A DNA stretch of 64,000 nt, taken from Arthrinium phaeospermum (lineage: Eukaryota; Ascomycota; Sordariomycetes; Amphisphaeriales; Apiosporaceae). Both the position numbers and the translations under genes were made by a program. The stretch is from the NCBI GenBank assembly GCA_006503535.1, contig QYRS01000005.1:930001-994000 (forward strand), written 5' to 3'. Each line of letters opens with the position of its first letter. The first letter of the stretch is position 1. The notes under the pieces were generated by a model. It did not search any database, had not been told where the DNA came from, and saw nothing but the letters and a program-made list of their open reading frames with translations. Shown piece by piece: positions 33,801-46,308 of this stretch.

Positions 33801-36800
33801 CCATCGTGATCTCCATGTCAGCTCAGTGGAGGCGCAGCCGTCTGCACGACACGTTTTCTCGCGTACTTGCTTAGGAGCAGAGTCTCAAAGGGAGACTCAC
33901 GATGGAATCGGGCGGCGACAATTAGAACTTGGAATGGGCACGAGTTACCTCCCTCTTCGTCGGTATCATATTAGGGGTATCAGTGCTTTGGCGATGGCCT
34001 GGCAGGGCAGCAACCGCAACCGCAACCGCAACCAGGGTGGCTACATGTATTCGCCCGCTTTCATATGCTCAGTATGAAATGTGATCATTTATTCAACAAT
34101 TATTTTGTGACAGGTGGGGAGAGTACTATTCTTGGGGAGTAATCTAATAGGCCAAATTTACCGTCCACCCAGCGTTCAGCCATCCAACATCTTTCTGACT
34201 TACGGTTCGAATCATCTAGGTGCTTGGGATCCATTGAATTTTGCTGCTCAAGTTTCCGCTCCTGATTGAAACAGAAAGGGCGGTTGGTGAACGCAGGTGG
34301 TTTTACTTGCTGTAGATTACCTACATAATGGCTATGATCACGTAGGGGTCCTACACGAGCAATGACCCGTTTGTTTCCATAGAGGGCACACCCCTCTACA
34401 GAAGACAAATAATAAATGGAGAAAAAAAAAGGCTTGAGCGAGACGTGGTTTCCAAGCCTGCCATGTCCTGTGCCTACAACCCTATCGGTCGTTCGAATGC
34501 AGAGCACCCGTCATCGAGGCGAGATCAATACTGGACGACGGGTTGAGCAGAAGCAAAAACGGGATTTTCCGTCGAAACAAGGCGCAATGCAGAGGGAGGC
34601 TGACTTTGGGGTCACCGGGAGAATACACTGTCCCCAGCAAGGGTGCTCGCCAGGTCGGAGGGGGTTGCATTGTTGGTCAATGTTTGCGAATAGGGGACAG
34701 TCAGAGGTGGCCAACATTGCATGTTACCATTGAACCATTGGATACTGTACTACTCATGCTGGCTGTCCGAACTGGCATGGAATACATGCACGGTCTGACG
34801 AAAGGGGCACCCATCGCCGAAGAGACTAGACTTTGCAAATAACATGATATATCACATCTCAGGTATAGTGCATCGAGTTCGATCCGGACCACGCCATGAC
34901 TTCTGCCATGACTTCAAGGCGGGGCGGACAGATGGCTGACAGACGGTCCGCAGGGAAAGTGCGGAAAGCGTACCGGAATTCATGCCCAAGCTGGACCTTC
35001 CACGTTTTCGTTGAAATGGATGCTAGGGACATGACCTATGTCCATTACGTACCTACATTGATACATCAAATACGTGCTGCCCAAGTACCCATTCCTCTAT
35101 GCTACATACTTATGTAGCTCACGCGAAAACCAACACTGCCCATAACAGACACCCATTACGGGACAAATTTCACATCAAGATGCTAGTCGCTGGGCACTCT
35201 GCAGTTTGACCACGCCGCCTACTGATTGTGAATTCTCGTGACATTGACCTTTCTTCCCGTATATCCCGCGATTTGCCTGGTTTCTATCTCTATCGCATTT
35301 GCCTGGACGCTACGTCGGGAGAATGAGCAGCTCCCCAGCAAGACGCGATAGCTATTGCCAACCCGCAACTTGCTTTCTCTGATTGCACTGGCGTCAATGA
35401 GGAAATACACAAGCTCATGCTGCACGCCCACGATATATTTGAATTGACTGGATACACTTGATCAATATCTGACAGTCTTCTTCATTTGTTGTGTCGATCC
35501 TGTGGCTGTCTTGGTGGTAGTTTCGAAATAGGTGAGCCATCTTGGGCCCTGCCACGGAGTTAGCAACCTCACATGGAAAGCAATGTCAGATAATCTCATC
35601 GAGCGTTTCGCGGGTCATGCTGCCCCAGCATGTATGTCACCTAGTGAAAATGCTTGGAAATACTCGGCATCTCCAGCAAAGCCCAATTAGTGGCAGCAAA
35701 GTACTGCTATCCAAAGGGTCGCCTAACTTGAAGTCTTGGCCCTAACTCCAGGCGATGAACCTGGGCCCTTGGCTACGACTTGGGGCACTTCAACTAATCA
35801 AGTTCTCAAACGATAAAAGAGAATATTCTTGTGCACTGAAATAAGCAGGCACGATGTAAACGACCCCACGGATATGGATGTTTTGCCGCTGGTATCGCGG
35901 CCAGAGCTCGCGATTTGTGGCGAGACAAGTAAGTTAGGTAGAAATCCCCCCTTGTCTGCATCATATACGCGTCCATGTCTGTCTACATAGCTTTGGACAC
36001 AACTCATCTTCATCATGTTGCTTCTGTGAGCGCCTTCTACTACTACCTGACCCAAGCATAGCTTCAAATTTCTGGTCCGATTCAGTAGTATATTTACTGG
36101 AGGTTTCGAAACCTGCATGATTTTGACAGGGAAATCACCGCTAGATCCCGCAACGTCGAATCAAAGAGATGCTGGCTACGACGTTTTCCTACGTATGCGC
36201 CTTTCCACGAACACACGCGAGGATATCATGCCATAAGAAATATGTATGGCCCCATATGGTAATTCCTGACAGACATTACTACCAACAAGCTCTGAGTAGA
36301 ACGTCCACTCTCATCCATCGACAATTCTCACGGGCAACAGACTCCAAAGAGACTCTCAACACACTTCAGTTAACGGAGAACTGCGCTGGTGTGCCTTGAG
36401 CTCAAGTACATTCACCATCTTCTCACCTTGCCTTAACTCTAACTTTTCTGCTTTATCACCATCATTTCACCGCATATCGTCTCATACCAGCCACCTTTGA
36501 CCCGATTACCTCTTCGATATTTCAACTTCCATATCTGCAAGCTGACCGAGGCCATTTTGGGTCCCAACTGAAACTCGATCGAACCCCAGCTCGAGACCTG
36601 TCGAAAGTCAGCAACTTGCAATCAAGGCGTGCGTGATTCTCCACGGTCGACCTTGATATTGGCCACATACCAAGGTGAAGTGAATCATACCCAACCATCG
36701 AATGCGCGAATACACACACCTGTCTACTTCTGACACGTGCCTAACTCTATTATCCATATCACATATATCCACGCGAACCAGAGTCAAGCTGAGGGACGTA

Positions 36801-36803
36801 GCC
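30878..36803. other. Gene-poor region, 5.9 kb
   Basis: Apart from the protein-like stretch at 30916-31010 I see no gene, tRNA or transposon here. GC is moderate, not the extreme AT typical of strongly RIP-mutated repeats. A GCAACC hexanucleotide run is listed separately. Open frames are short and mostly overlap on both strands without splice support. Confidence 0.4.
34012..34034 (+). repeat. CAACCG hexanucleotide microsatellite
   Basis: About four copies of CAACCG in the gene-poor region. No gene uses it. Confidence 0.7.
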
Positions 36804-37799
36804 ATGTCTCTCACTCACTCACAGGATGTGGCAATATGGGGACGCAAGAATATTGCGCATGCTGACGAGCCTGACACGGCAGCTTGGGTGGTAGACAACG
36901 GGGAGAGCCGCACTGGTCTAGTATGGGCCAAAGAACCGATGACAGCGCAGCTCCGGAACAAGTATGGCGTGGACGTCCAGCTGCCACGCCCTCTCCGATC
37001 CTATGGCACGTTTGTGAAAGGCAGACCGTTGATACGGCTGAGCAAGACGATCACCCCGTGTCTTGGGAATAACCGCCCAAAAGAACTCTACCGAGCCGTT
37101 CATGCTGGCCAGCCATATAGTGGCGTGTGTGCCCGTAGCTACCCAGATGGTCCTACCCCCATGCTGTTCCAGATCCAGTTCCAGAAGCATATGAACTGGA
37201 AATGGAGCGGACCGAGCCCTTTCATGTCTGCCACTGACGATCGCCGTAAGGCAATGAAGATGTGCCGCATCTATCGTCGCCTTGGCTTCGAGGGCATTAG
37301 GATCCTGCGCATTGACACAACGGGACACGGTTGGGGCTCTCAACAACAGGTATGGCACGCAGAGACAATACTCGGACAGTTCGGCGTCGCCGTCAAACAT
37401 AGCCAGAAGGACGAGTACCTCATCGCCCACTCCATTCCGCTGCAACACGTGAAGACTCTGGACTAGGAGTACTTGAGTCGCTTCCCGCCGCGTCACTGGG
37501 GGACCTTGAGGTTCGAGTGGTGTGAATCTGGTACCATTACAGAGCCCGAAGAGGGCTGGTTAGTACACGAACGCATCAAGAAAGCCGCTCAAAGGATCAA
37601 CGAAGTAGATGACCTGAAGGAGCCCGGCCACGAGGCAGATGTCGTGAAGCAACCTGCGGGCGGAACCAAGAGAAAACGAGACAATCGAGACGGGGATGGC
37701 GAGAAGGTTGCAGGCCCCCCACGACGGAAAGGAATCCGGGCCAAGGGGTTCGCGCCAGTCAAGGACACGGACCGAGAGGTAAAGGTTGAGCCTTTATAG
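36804..37799 (+). pseudogene. DUF7587-like (ADP-ribosyltransferase-fold-like) protein interrupted by in-frame TAG
   Basis: The frame opens at 36804 (GCCATGT context; an in-frame ATG at 36702 is a weaker alternative) and reads 220 residues to a TAG at 37464-37466, then stays open in the same frame to a TAG at 37797-37799. The first part matches the fungal DUF7587 pattern: LYRAVHAGQ, then HMNWKWSGPSPFMSATDD, and DEYLIAHSIPLQHV. The YR...SPFMSAT arrangement resembles the Arg and Ser-Thr-Ser motifs of ADP-ribosyltransferase folds, but activity is not implied. After the stop comes LRFEWCESG, an acidic-helical stretch and a basic tail with KRKRD (possible nuclear signal). Either a nonsense mutation made a shorter protein, or readthrough occurs, or the break is recent decay. 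No introns needed. Confidence 0.6.
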
Positions 37800-39330
37800 G
37801 AAGTGACAAGCACAATGTTTCGAGGCGGATTTGAATACATACGAGGTCTCGACTTGGCTATTAAGGGGATTGAAGGGATTTCGACAGCGCCTTTGCACAA
37901 TGGCTTACGACGAAGGCTTGGCTTCTTGCATACATGGATATTGCACCAAGGGCATCTGGCTCGTGGATGGGACACTGACAGTCTCACACCCAGAAAGAGA
38001 TTATCTGCAACAAAGAGTTGCGCTCCTTATTATCATGGGACGAGAATCCGCGGTTAAGAGAGTTATCCTTCTTGATATGGGATGAAATAGATCATCGGAC
38101 TTAACACTAATTTACGAGAATTATCTAATATGTCATAGACTGCGTGCTAACCCGTCTCTGCGTAAGTAGATATGTGGTCTGTGTAGAAATATCACAGACT
38201 TGTGACCAGAGCTGATGCTATCGTATGTCGATATCCTCATTGGTTGCTGCACGGTTGAGATGGTCATGATATATATGGTCAAGAACACGTTCCGTGACAG
38301 CAATCATTAGTAAATTCTAAATGGATCCAAAGTTAGCGGGTCGGTATGAAATCCTTCCACCATGATGAGGCCGGCTCTCTTAAATACACCTCTTTGCATC
38401 CTAGTCGTAGTTCTTCGACGTTACTTTACCTTGCCCACCACGCAGAGGAGTGCCAATGAGGTTCTTCTTCAACGCCGGTTCAGGTACCACGTCATCCGCG
38501 TTCGTAGGCGAAGCCACTGATGTAACATATGCCTTGAACAGTTGCATCGCGCAGCCTCGCTTCCTGTCAGCACTAGGTTAATATTTATAGAAGCTTAAGA
38601 AGAGGCGAGATGCTTTCAGGTCATTTTATACAGCTTGGGCGATTGCCCCTGAGCAAGAGCCACGATCCACCATTCTGCCGTCGCGAACGAACCCAATTTA
38701 CCCCCTGTAATTCCACTGCGGGGTCCCCCGTGGCTGCGTGGATGCTGGACATCGACCCCTCCAGGTCACTCAATTGGGTAGCTGCAGAGACAAAGAGGAT
38801 ACCTGCATGGACTATTGAGCAGAGGCAGTGCAGCCAGCAGCCAGCAGCCAGCAGCCAGCAGCAGCAACAGCAGTATTAGTAGGTCCCGAGGTCCCATGCA
38901 AATTCGAGAGACCTTCGAATTCCCAGCTGCTGGAGCTCGAAATCTCGTACATCGAATGAGGATCATCTGACGAGATTAGCCAATTCCACAATACGGCGAT
39001 AGTCTCCCGGCGGGTGGTAATTCAGTTGTGTCAGTTTAGCGCACCCAAGGGCAGGCAAGCTCGGGTTGGGGAGCTGCTGCTGCGCTGCTGCTGCACTTTG
39101 AAACACCCCTGCCACATTTGGATTGGACCCTTTGTCTGAACCACTGCCCCCTGCCTTGCTGTCCGTCCACGCGCAACAAACTGCCGCGACAACCTCTCCT
39201 TCTTTCCCCGTCATTCTTTTCAATTCCTGCCTCTATTTACAGTCCCTGAATCGTAACATTCGCATCTTTATCAACCTTGTAGTTTTTCTTTCCTTTCTTT
39301 CACATTACCAGCCCAAGACGAGCAGCAAAC
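37800..39330. other. Intergenic region, 1.5 kb
   Basis: Contains a CAGCCAG/CAG microsatellite (listed separately) and the promoter and leader of the thioredoxin-fold gene. The leader just before 39331 is CT-rich. No other gene seen. Confidence 0.45.
38830..38875 (+). repeat. CAGCCAG / CAG microsatellite
   Basis: Several CAGCCAG units pass into CAGCAGCAACAGCAG. It lies between genes, so it is probably a neutral variable repeat. Confidence 0.75.
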
Positions 39331-41061
39331 ATGGCCGAAGCAGCTGCCCCCGAAGCCGCTCCTCAAGTTGACGCTGCGCCTCAAGTAGACGTTGCGCCCA
39401 AGGAAGACGTTGCGCCCAAGGAGGACGCTGCGCCCAAAGAAGATGCTGCACCCAAAGAGGATGCTGCGCCCAAAGAGGGTGCTGCGCCCAAAAAGACCAA
39501 AAAAACTGTCGCCAAGCAATCGTACTCGACCGACCCGGCTCTGTACATCTACACCTCGCTCACGGCCGGCTCGAGCCATATCGTCACGGCCACCTCGCGC
39601 CTCGAGACCATCCTGCGCGCCAACCGCGTGCCCTTCAAGGCCCTCGACATGGCCACCGACGAGAAGGCCCGTATGCTCTGGGGCCGCCGCGCCGGCAAGG
39701 ATGCAAACGGTCGCGTGCGCAAGCTGCCCGGTCTGGTGCAGATGGGCATGATTCTAGGGGTATGAAAAAGCTCTACCCCCCTATAAAGAAAATTAAAATG
39801 AAGACACGTGAGCTGACTGAAACTTGCTTCAAACCTCCAGGACCTAGTCGAGATCGAAGAGTGGAACGAGTACGGCGAGCTCAAGCAGCACGTCAAGATC
39901 TACTACGACGAGTTCACGATACCCGCCAAGGGCGCCGAGCCGCCACCGAACCCGCTGAGGAAGAAGGCGCCCCAGACGACCCAGACGGTGACAGGACCCG
40001 CCGCCGCCGCCGCCGCAGCAGGTGCCGCCGCCGCCGCCTCGGCAGCAGGACAGAAGGCGGGCCCCGCGCCCCCTGCGGCGCCTCCCATGCCCGAGAAGAA
40101 GGTGGCAGCAGCCACCGCCAAGAAGGCCGACGCCAAGAAGCCTGCTGGCTCCGCCGAGCTGCCCGTCCGCAGCATCGCCGAGGAGGCGGCCTCAAAGGCG
40201 AAACAGGTGCGCCTGGATGCCTTGCGGGCCAAGGTCCACGGAGCCAAGAAAGAGGGAACTAGCAGCGGCGGTGGCGACGATGCGAGCAAGAAGGAGGAGG
40301 GGGAGGAGGGGGAGGAGGAAAAGACGGCCACAGAAAAGAAGGACAAGCCGGCAACCAAGACGACGACGACCAAGACGGCAACAGCCAAGACGGCAACGAC
40401 CAAGACAGCCACAGCCAAGACGGCGACGACCAAAACGCCCACGACCAAGACGTCCACGACCAAGACGACGACGACTAAGACGCCCACAACCAAGACGGCG
40501 ACGACCAAGACGCCCACAACCAAGACGTCGACGTCGACGTTGAAACCAGCGGCGTCGAAGTCAGTGACACCCAAGACGTCGTCGACCAAACTGGCCACGA
40601 CCAAGCCGGCGGCAGCCAAGACGCCCACGACCAAAACGGCCACAACCAAGACGACCACAACCAAAACGGCCACCACCAAGACACCTACGAAAAGGACGGT
40701 GACGGCAACGACGACGACAAAGCCGAAAGAGGGTAGCGCAAAGGAAGCCGCAAAGGCAGCCGCCAAGGCAGCACCTACGACGGGAACGTCGAAGGCGCCC
40801 AGTGGCAACGACGAGAACGCCGCCCCAGGGCAGGTGCTCCAGAGCCCCACGAGCGGGACGTCCAAGGCTGGCGAAGAACCGGCCAGCATCGCCGGAAATC
40901 TCGCCTCGCCAGCTGAGAAGGCCGAATCCAAACCCACTTCCGAGTCCTCCGAGGAGACGTCAGGGTCGGGTGAGGAGGAAGAAGAAGAGGAGGAAGAGTC
41001 AGAGGAGGACAAGAAGGAGGCGGAAGAGAAGGACGACAAGTCAACAGAGGAGGCTAAATAA
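39331..41061 (+). CDS. SH3BGR-like thioredoxin-fold protein with repeat-rich tail
   Basis: Two exons, 39331-39759 and 39841-41061, with an 81-bp intron (GTATGA donor, CCAG acceptor, phase 0), give 549 residues. After an N-terminal run of about six hexapeptides of the type DAAPKE (residues 13-50) comes a compact thioredoxin-like domain of the SH3BGR group: LYIYTSLTAGSSHI, TILRANRVPFKALDMATDE, RKLPGLVQMGMILG and, across the intron, DLVEIEEWNEYGEL. It has no CxxC pair, so it is not a redox thioredoxin; SH3BGR proteins are thought to be adaptors. The rest is disordered: poly-Ala, then Lys-Thr pentapeptide arrays, then a very acidic end (SGSGEEEEEEEEESEED). The domain is split exactly at the intron, which supports the model. 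Confidence 0.85.
40357..40700 (+). repeat. Coding 15-bp minisatellite (K-T-x-T-T)
   Basis: Inside the thioredoxin-fold gene, units encoding KTTTT, KTATA, KTATT, KTPTT and KTSTT follow one another about twelve times to about 40540, and a second block of about five copies lies at 40617-40700. The unit is 15 bp, so copy changes keep frame. The charge pattern alternates Lys with short Thr-rich spacers, a likely phosphorylation-rich linker. Confidence 0.85.
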
Positions 41062-41385
41062 TAAGGGATTCTCGGATATCGGACACGGCAAAGGGAAATC
41101 ACGGGTTCTAGGCCTTGATTTGGGGGATAACTACTATAGGGAGACGACAATGTTTGTCGCAGGTTCAGGTTGATAGGTAGGGTTGTATTTGTAGAATTCG
41201 CAAGCCCCCTGCTCAAGAAGCAGTCGCGGCATCAATTGAATTGAAATACCCATCTCATCATCATCATTGTTTCTCGTCGCTACTATGCTAAGATCTTGTC
41301 TCCCTTTCTGATCTACATTACGTTTGCAAGTACAACCCCATGAAATATCTCCTTGCAGAAATCGGTACTGTATATAGTATACGAT
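41062..41385. other. Convergent 3' spacer
   Basis: A 324-bp AT-rich gap between the ends of the thioredoxin-fold gene (+) and PEX6 (-), expected to hold both transcript ends. Confidence 0.5.
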
Positions 41386-44300
41386 TTAGTACAAGCCATC
41401 GTCGTCGCTGGCTGTCCCCTCCTGGAATTTGGCGACAGCCTTGCCCTTTCCCTTGGATCTATTGGATCGGGTGGACTTGTTGGACCTGTTGGATCTGTTG
41501 GACCGCTTAGATCTGATGGAGGAGTTGCTCTTGACCACTCCGCCTGCGCCTCCACCTCCGACTCCGTTGGTCCCACTGTTATAACTCTCGTAGCCATCCT
41601 CGTCTTCTTCGTCGCCTGCGCCCGCCACCGCCTTACCTTTCCCCTTGCCCTTGATACTGCCACTACCGCTGCCGCTGGACCTGGGCCGCAGCGGGAAGTG
41701 CTGCTCGCCCCCCGCCTGCGCGGCTGTCGGGGTAGCCAAGTCGTCTTGAGCCTGCTGCTGCTGCTGTTTATCGCGGACGCCTTCGAACGTGGCCCGCACC
41801 CGCTCGTAGTGCTGCAGCTCGCCGGCGCTGACACTGGGGATGAGCTCGCGGTCGGCGTCGAGGAAGTCCTGCTCCGAGACCATGACGGCGATGTCCTCGG
41901 GCGTGGCGTGGTGGTCGAAGTAGTTGGCCGTCGAGATGGGGTGCTTGGTGGCCGGGTCCGCGTTGATGGCGCGGATCTTGGCGTCGACGGCCGTGGCCTG
42001 GCGCGTCACCGCCTTGAGCATGGCGTCGCTGCAGAGCGCGTAGAAGTCGGCGCCCGTGTAGGTGAAGGGCAGCTTCTCCGCGACGGCGGCGAGTGAGACG
42101 GACGGGTGCAGCGTGAACCTAGTTGTTGCGTTGTCATGTTAGCGGGATACATCGAAGGATGGGGATAAATAGACGGCCACTGACTTTCTCGTGAGCGCTT
42201 CCATGATCGTGAGCTGCTTGTCGTGAGTATCGGAAACGCCCAGATAGAGCATCTTGTCGAACCGCCCAGGGCGCAGCAGAGCTTGGTCGAGCAGATCGGG
42301 TCGGTTGGTTGCTCCAATGACGAAGACGCCACCTCCGCCGTCATCGCCGCCCGACATGCCATCTAGCTCGGCGAGAAGCTGAGACACAATTCTGTCCATA
42401 ACGCCACCGCTGTCGCCTTGGTTACCTCGCTTGGGCGCGACGGAGTCAAGTTCGTCAAAGAACACCACACACGGGCGGGCATCCCGAGCACGCTGAAATA
42501 CGCGACGCACATTGGCCTCGGACTCTCCAATGTACATGTTTAGTAGCTCCGGGCCTTTGACACTGAAGAAGTTCAAGCTGTACTCGGTAGCGATGGCCTT
42601 GGCGAGCAGAGTCTTGCCCGTGCCAGGAGGTCCGTAGAATAGAATGCCGGATCGTTTCTTCATTCCCTTGGCGAAGAGTTCGGGTCGCTCCAAAGGCAAC
42701 TGAATCGTCTCCTGGACGGCATCCTTGACATTGCTGAGACCACCGACATCATCCCACGTAACATTGGGGATTTTGGGTGCCCCTATCGCGTCGGCGAAGT
42801 TTTTGCGGGCTGCATCTACCGCGATGTCGAAATCGGCCTTGGTCAGGCATCGCGCAGATGACCCACCTGCTACCTGTATATCCCGGACTGACAAAGCGTG
42901 CTCACCCTTATGAGCACGTTTAGATAAAGCCTCAAGCCGGGCCTCGCGGGCAACAAGAGCCCGTCCAACTACATCGACCAGATCACCTGCAACCAATGCA
43001 GCTGTCTTGATAGCAACGCCGCCAAGGTCAAATTCGGGTGCCAACGGCGTGCCCTGGCTGTCGATGATGCTTCGCAGGATACCTTCACGCTCACCTTCAT
43101 CAGGGGCACCCATCTCCATTTCATGAGTAAAGAGGCCTCGAACACCATCCGGGACCTTGTCCACATCCGTGGTGGTTGCAATAAGGACCCGAGCTTCAGT
43201 GAGGACTTCCTTCATGGCTGTTACCATGCGGTCAGCAGTGAGTGCTTCAAGATGACGGATGAGCAAAGCACAGTTTGCGGGTCCACAACTCATGGCACGA
43301 TCAGCTCGCGCCTTTAGAAAGCCTTCCGTTTTTACATCGCCTCCGCCACTGCCCCCCTCATTGAGAATGTCGTACGCATCAATGCAGAATGTATGCAGCC
43401 CAATATCCGAACAAGCCTCCGTCGCCAGAGTTGCTTTTCCAATGTTCCGCTGCGTCGACACGAGCAGGACTGCAACAGGGGGCATCTTGAGGTGAATTGC
43501 CCGCTTACTTGTCGCGGCTGCTATAAGCTCACGCAACCTTCTCCTGAGAGGAGGCACGGGGCGCCTCGCCTGCTCTGGGAGTGTCAAAGCGGTGGGGTTT
43601 GTCGTGGACTTGGGGGCTTCCTCCAAGCCAAGATAATGCCGCCAACTGCTTTCTTTTGTGCCCGGGATAGAGCTGGTGACAGCGCCAGATTGGGCAATCT
43701 GGGTTGTCGACGTGTCGATACAGGCAAGGCCACCCCAAAGGTCCTCTTCGTCTTCCTCCTCGCCGCTCTCCGGCTTTTGCCGCGCTATATGACCGACTCG
43801 AAGCCATGCCACGCCATCGGGTTTTGAGCCAGACGATCCAGATTTGCCTGATGCTGTCAAGGTGAGCAGATCATCGACGCTTGTAGCATCGCTGATCCCT
43901 GGTGCATCCTGTAGAGTCCGTCCCAGTTGAGTATCTACGGGAATAGCCACAAGGTCACCCGTTTTGACAACTCTCGTGCGACGCGCAAAGTGATCTTTCA
44001 GGCCACAAAGGATGACCGATTGCAACGCCCGCTCAGATGACAGCGGAGTTCGTATTTGCTGAAGCGTCACTTCTCGGGCATAAGGCGGGCGTGATGAGCC
44101 AGTGATCTTCGCTTGACCCGGTCTCGGAGGATATGCCCGCCGCTTAAGAGGTGATAGTCTTACGTAGGGTGTGCTATCCAGGTTTGCCACCAATATAGGC
44201 GACAGATAAGCGCCAGGACTGGCAGGCTGTTGTACCTGCGAATCAAAGAAAGAAAGCCTCCGACCACCATTTTGGAGTTTCGAAGTAGGCATTCTTGTCA

Positions 44301-45827
44301 TGGGCCGGCGCACGTAGCCCTCTGGAAGGCCATAGATCTTGGCTGGCCGCCACGTTTGCTCTGCCGAATCATTGTGCACTAGGCTTCCCAAGCCAAAAAG
44401 ACCATGTCCGTTTGCTGGAGGCTCCTCTGACGCCTCGATACGGACCCAGTCGCCAGAGAAGCAACCGATCCTTGTGAGAGACGTGATGTCCACGTATACA
44501 CGGGCTTCCTCATCGTCATCACTGGTTGGTTTTGGATGAAGCAGATCCGGAGGAACTTCCGTGACAAGGCCATGCGTCTTAAAGAGACGGCCCTTTGGGC
44601 GGTCTGGGCGTGCCGTAGTTGCAGTAAAGCTTGAGAACACCGACCCAGGGGTACTGATGCCATTCGTCTTTCTTCCGCGGCCTATAGTCATGGGGGTCCC
44701 TGGCTGCATAGTCGACACGCCGCTAGTGGCCGTGGCGGGCAGCGAGGGCGCTTGTAAGGATATGATGTCGTCCATTGAGTCATCTGACAAGTCGTCTTCA
44801 TTCTCGGCCTCAGATGCCTCGGTTTCCGTTTCCGTAACAGAGTCGGCTGCTGTGGTGGCGCCGTTCCTCTCGCGATCTTCGGCCGCCGAATAAAATTGAT
44901 CGGTGGCAGTGTCATCCCCATCATCCTGCGTCGTTCCATTGAGAGCCCGCGAGGAAGTCGAAGAGTCTCGGTCTTGTTTGGAGGTATGGCCGCGGGTCAA
45001 GATGATTCGGGTGTCGGGGCCCAAAATGCCTTGGGCGACTGGCTCGCATAGCGTGACCTTCCCAGGCGTCGAGGGGACGTGGGTAACAGGATGGGGCGGG
45101 AGTGGCAGAGGGAACAAGTCGCCGTTGTGGACAAGTCTCAGCGTACTGAGTCCCGCGCGGAGTGCGGTTGCAAGATGCTCCCCTGGCTTGTCTGGTGCCG
45201 ACTCTCTTCTTCCTCTTGCAGCAGGATGTTCCCTGAAAAAGGTACCCTCTCCATTCTCCAAGCGCCTGGCCAAGTCACCCTCAAGGCTGACAAACACGGC
45301 ATCTAGCTCCAAAGGAATCACATCCAGGACCAGCACCTCAATGCCATGTCGACTATGGCTGGACAGTTTCGACGGTGCGACCTGCTGGAGGGTGGTGGCG
45401 AAGTTTTGTAGAGCAAGAGAAGAAGGAGAGAACTGGATTGTGGAATGCGCCAGCACGGTAGACTTCAGGACGGGTACGATGGTCCAGTTCGTTTCTGAAG
45501 GACTTGCGTTCGGTGACCACGGTGCGAGGGCTACGTGATATATCTCGGGGACGGTCGGGCTCGGGATCGGCTCGCTGTCTTGCTCTACTTGATGAGCACC
45601 AGATTAGAATTGTTGCGCTGCAAGTGACACCTACTGGGACTCCGCCCGCATCATGATGTTTACTGACCCTGAAGCAAATGGGGGAATAAGTCGGCAAAGA
45701 GATCGTCCGACACTATGCCAGTGTCGCCCTTGACCTGCTCGTCAAGAACCAGCCTCGCAGTTATGGGGGACTTGTCCTTTCTCCTTCTCCTGCATCGCCT
45801 TTTGGGCGAAAGATCGTTTGTGGTCAT
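41386..45827 (-). CDS. PEX6: Peroxin-6 (AAA+ ATPase of the peroxisomal export complex)
   Basis: Three exons, 45827-45668, 45584-42185 and 42118-41386, with introns of 83 and 66 bp (GTCAGT donors, TAG acceptors), give 1430 residues. Pex6 and Pex1 form the hexamer that pulls ubiquitinated Pex5 out of the peroxisome membrane so that matrix-protein import can continue. The N-terminal part is variable; the D1 ATPase domain is degenerate (VLLVSTQRNIGKAT in place of a Walker A). The D2 domain is canonical, with GPPGTGKT, Walker B VVFFDELDS and ATNRPDLLDQALLRPGRFD. After the last intron comes FTYTGADFYALCSDAMLKA, the conserved end of D2. The C-terminus is extended by a Ser/Arg/Asn-rich tail (RSKRSNRSNRSNKS). 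The true start at 45827 (TTNDLSPKRRCRR) lies in a first exon upstream of the long open frame. The reading frame is intact throughout. Confidence 0.96.
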
Positions 45828-46277
45828 GACTGTCGAAACGCCTGCAAGTGACAGACAACGCGGCCTCAGTATTCGCCAGGGTCAATCGGGGAGCCAGAAG
45901 TCATGGGGAAATATGACGACTGGAGCGGTCAAGAAAGTAGGAAGGAGAGGGTGCGGGTGCCCAGTGCAAAGTTTTGATAATTACGAGTGATGCATTAGTT
46001 CATTACGTGAGGAGCGCTGTGGTGATGCGCGCAAGTAAGTATAACAGACCGACAGCTCTGAGCGTACTTCCGCGTTCCTATCGCGACTACCTATCTCCAA
46101 CGGCTGGTCCATCAACCGCTCGGCATTCATTCCTCAGGTACCTAACTTTTGGCCGAGGCACTGGCACATGGAAGGGGAGCCGGGGCGGTGGCCTCTTGGT
46201 GGGGTCCCATCGGCTCAGCTCCAGGGAGGTACAGTAGGTGGGAGGCGGTCACCCACTGACTGCCAAACGGCTTTAGC

Positions 46278-46308
46278 CGTCCGCTGTCCGCTGTCCGCTG
46301 TGCGCTGT
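46278..46308 (+). repeat. TGTCCGC heptanucleotide repeat
   Basis: GTCCGCTGTCCGCTGTCCGCTGT is a run of about three to four 7-bp units, ending in an imperfect GCGCTGT. It lies in the PEX6 upstream region. Confidence 0.6.

Noticed and set aside
34195..34215. GGTTCGAATC string resembling a tRNA B box
   Set aside because: No matching A box, acceptor stem or cloverleaf pairing could be built around it.
29324..36803. Idea that the gene-poor stretch is a RIP-mutated transposon block
   Set aside because: Base composition is not strongly AT-biased by eye and no terminal repeats, transposase or reverse-transcriptase remnants were seen. A RIP-index calculation would be decisive.
39903..41216. Minus-strand 437-codon open frame antisense to the thioredoxin-fold gene
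   Set aside because: Its Val/Leu repeats are the complement of the Lys-Thr repeats; it is a shadow.
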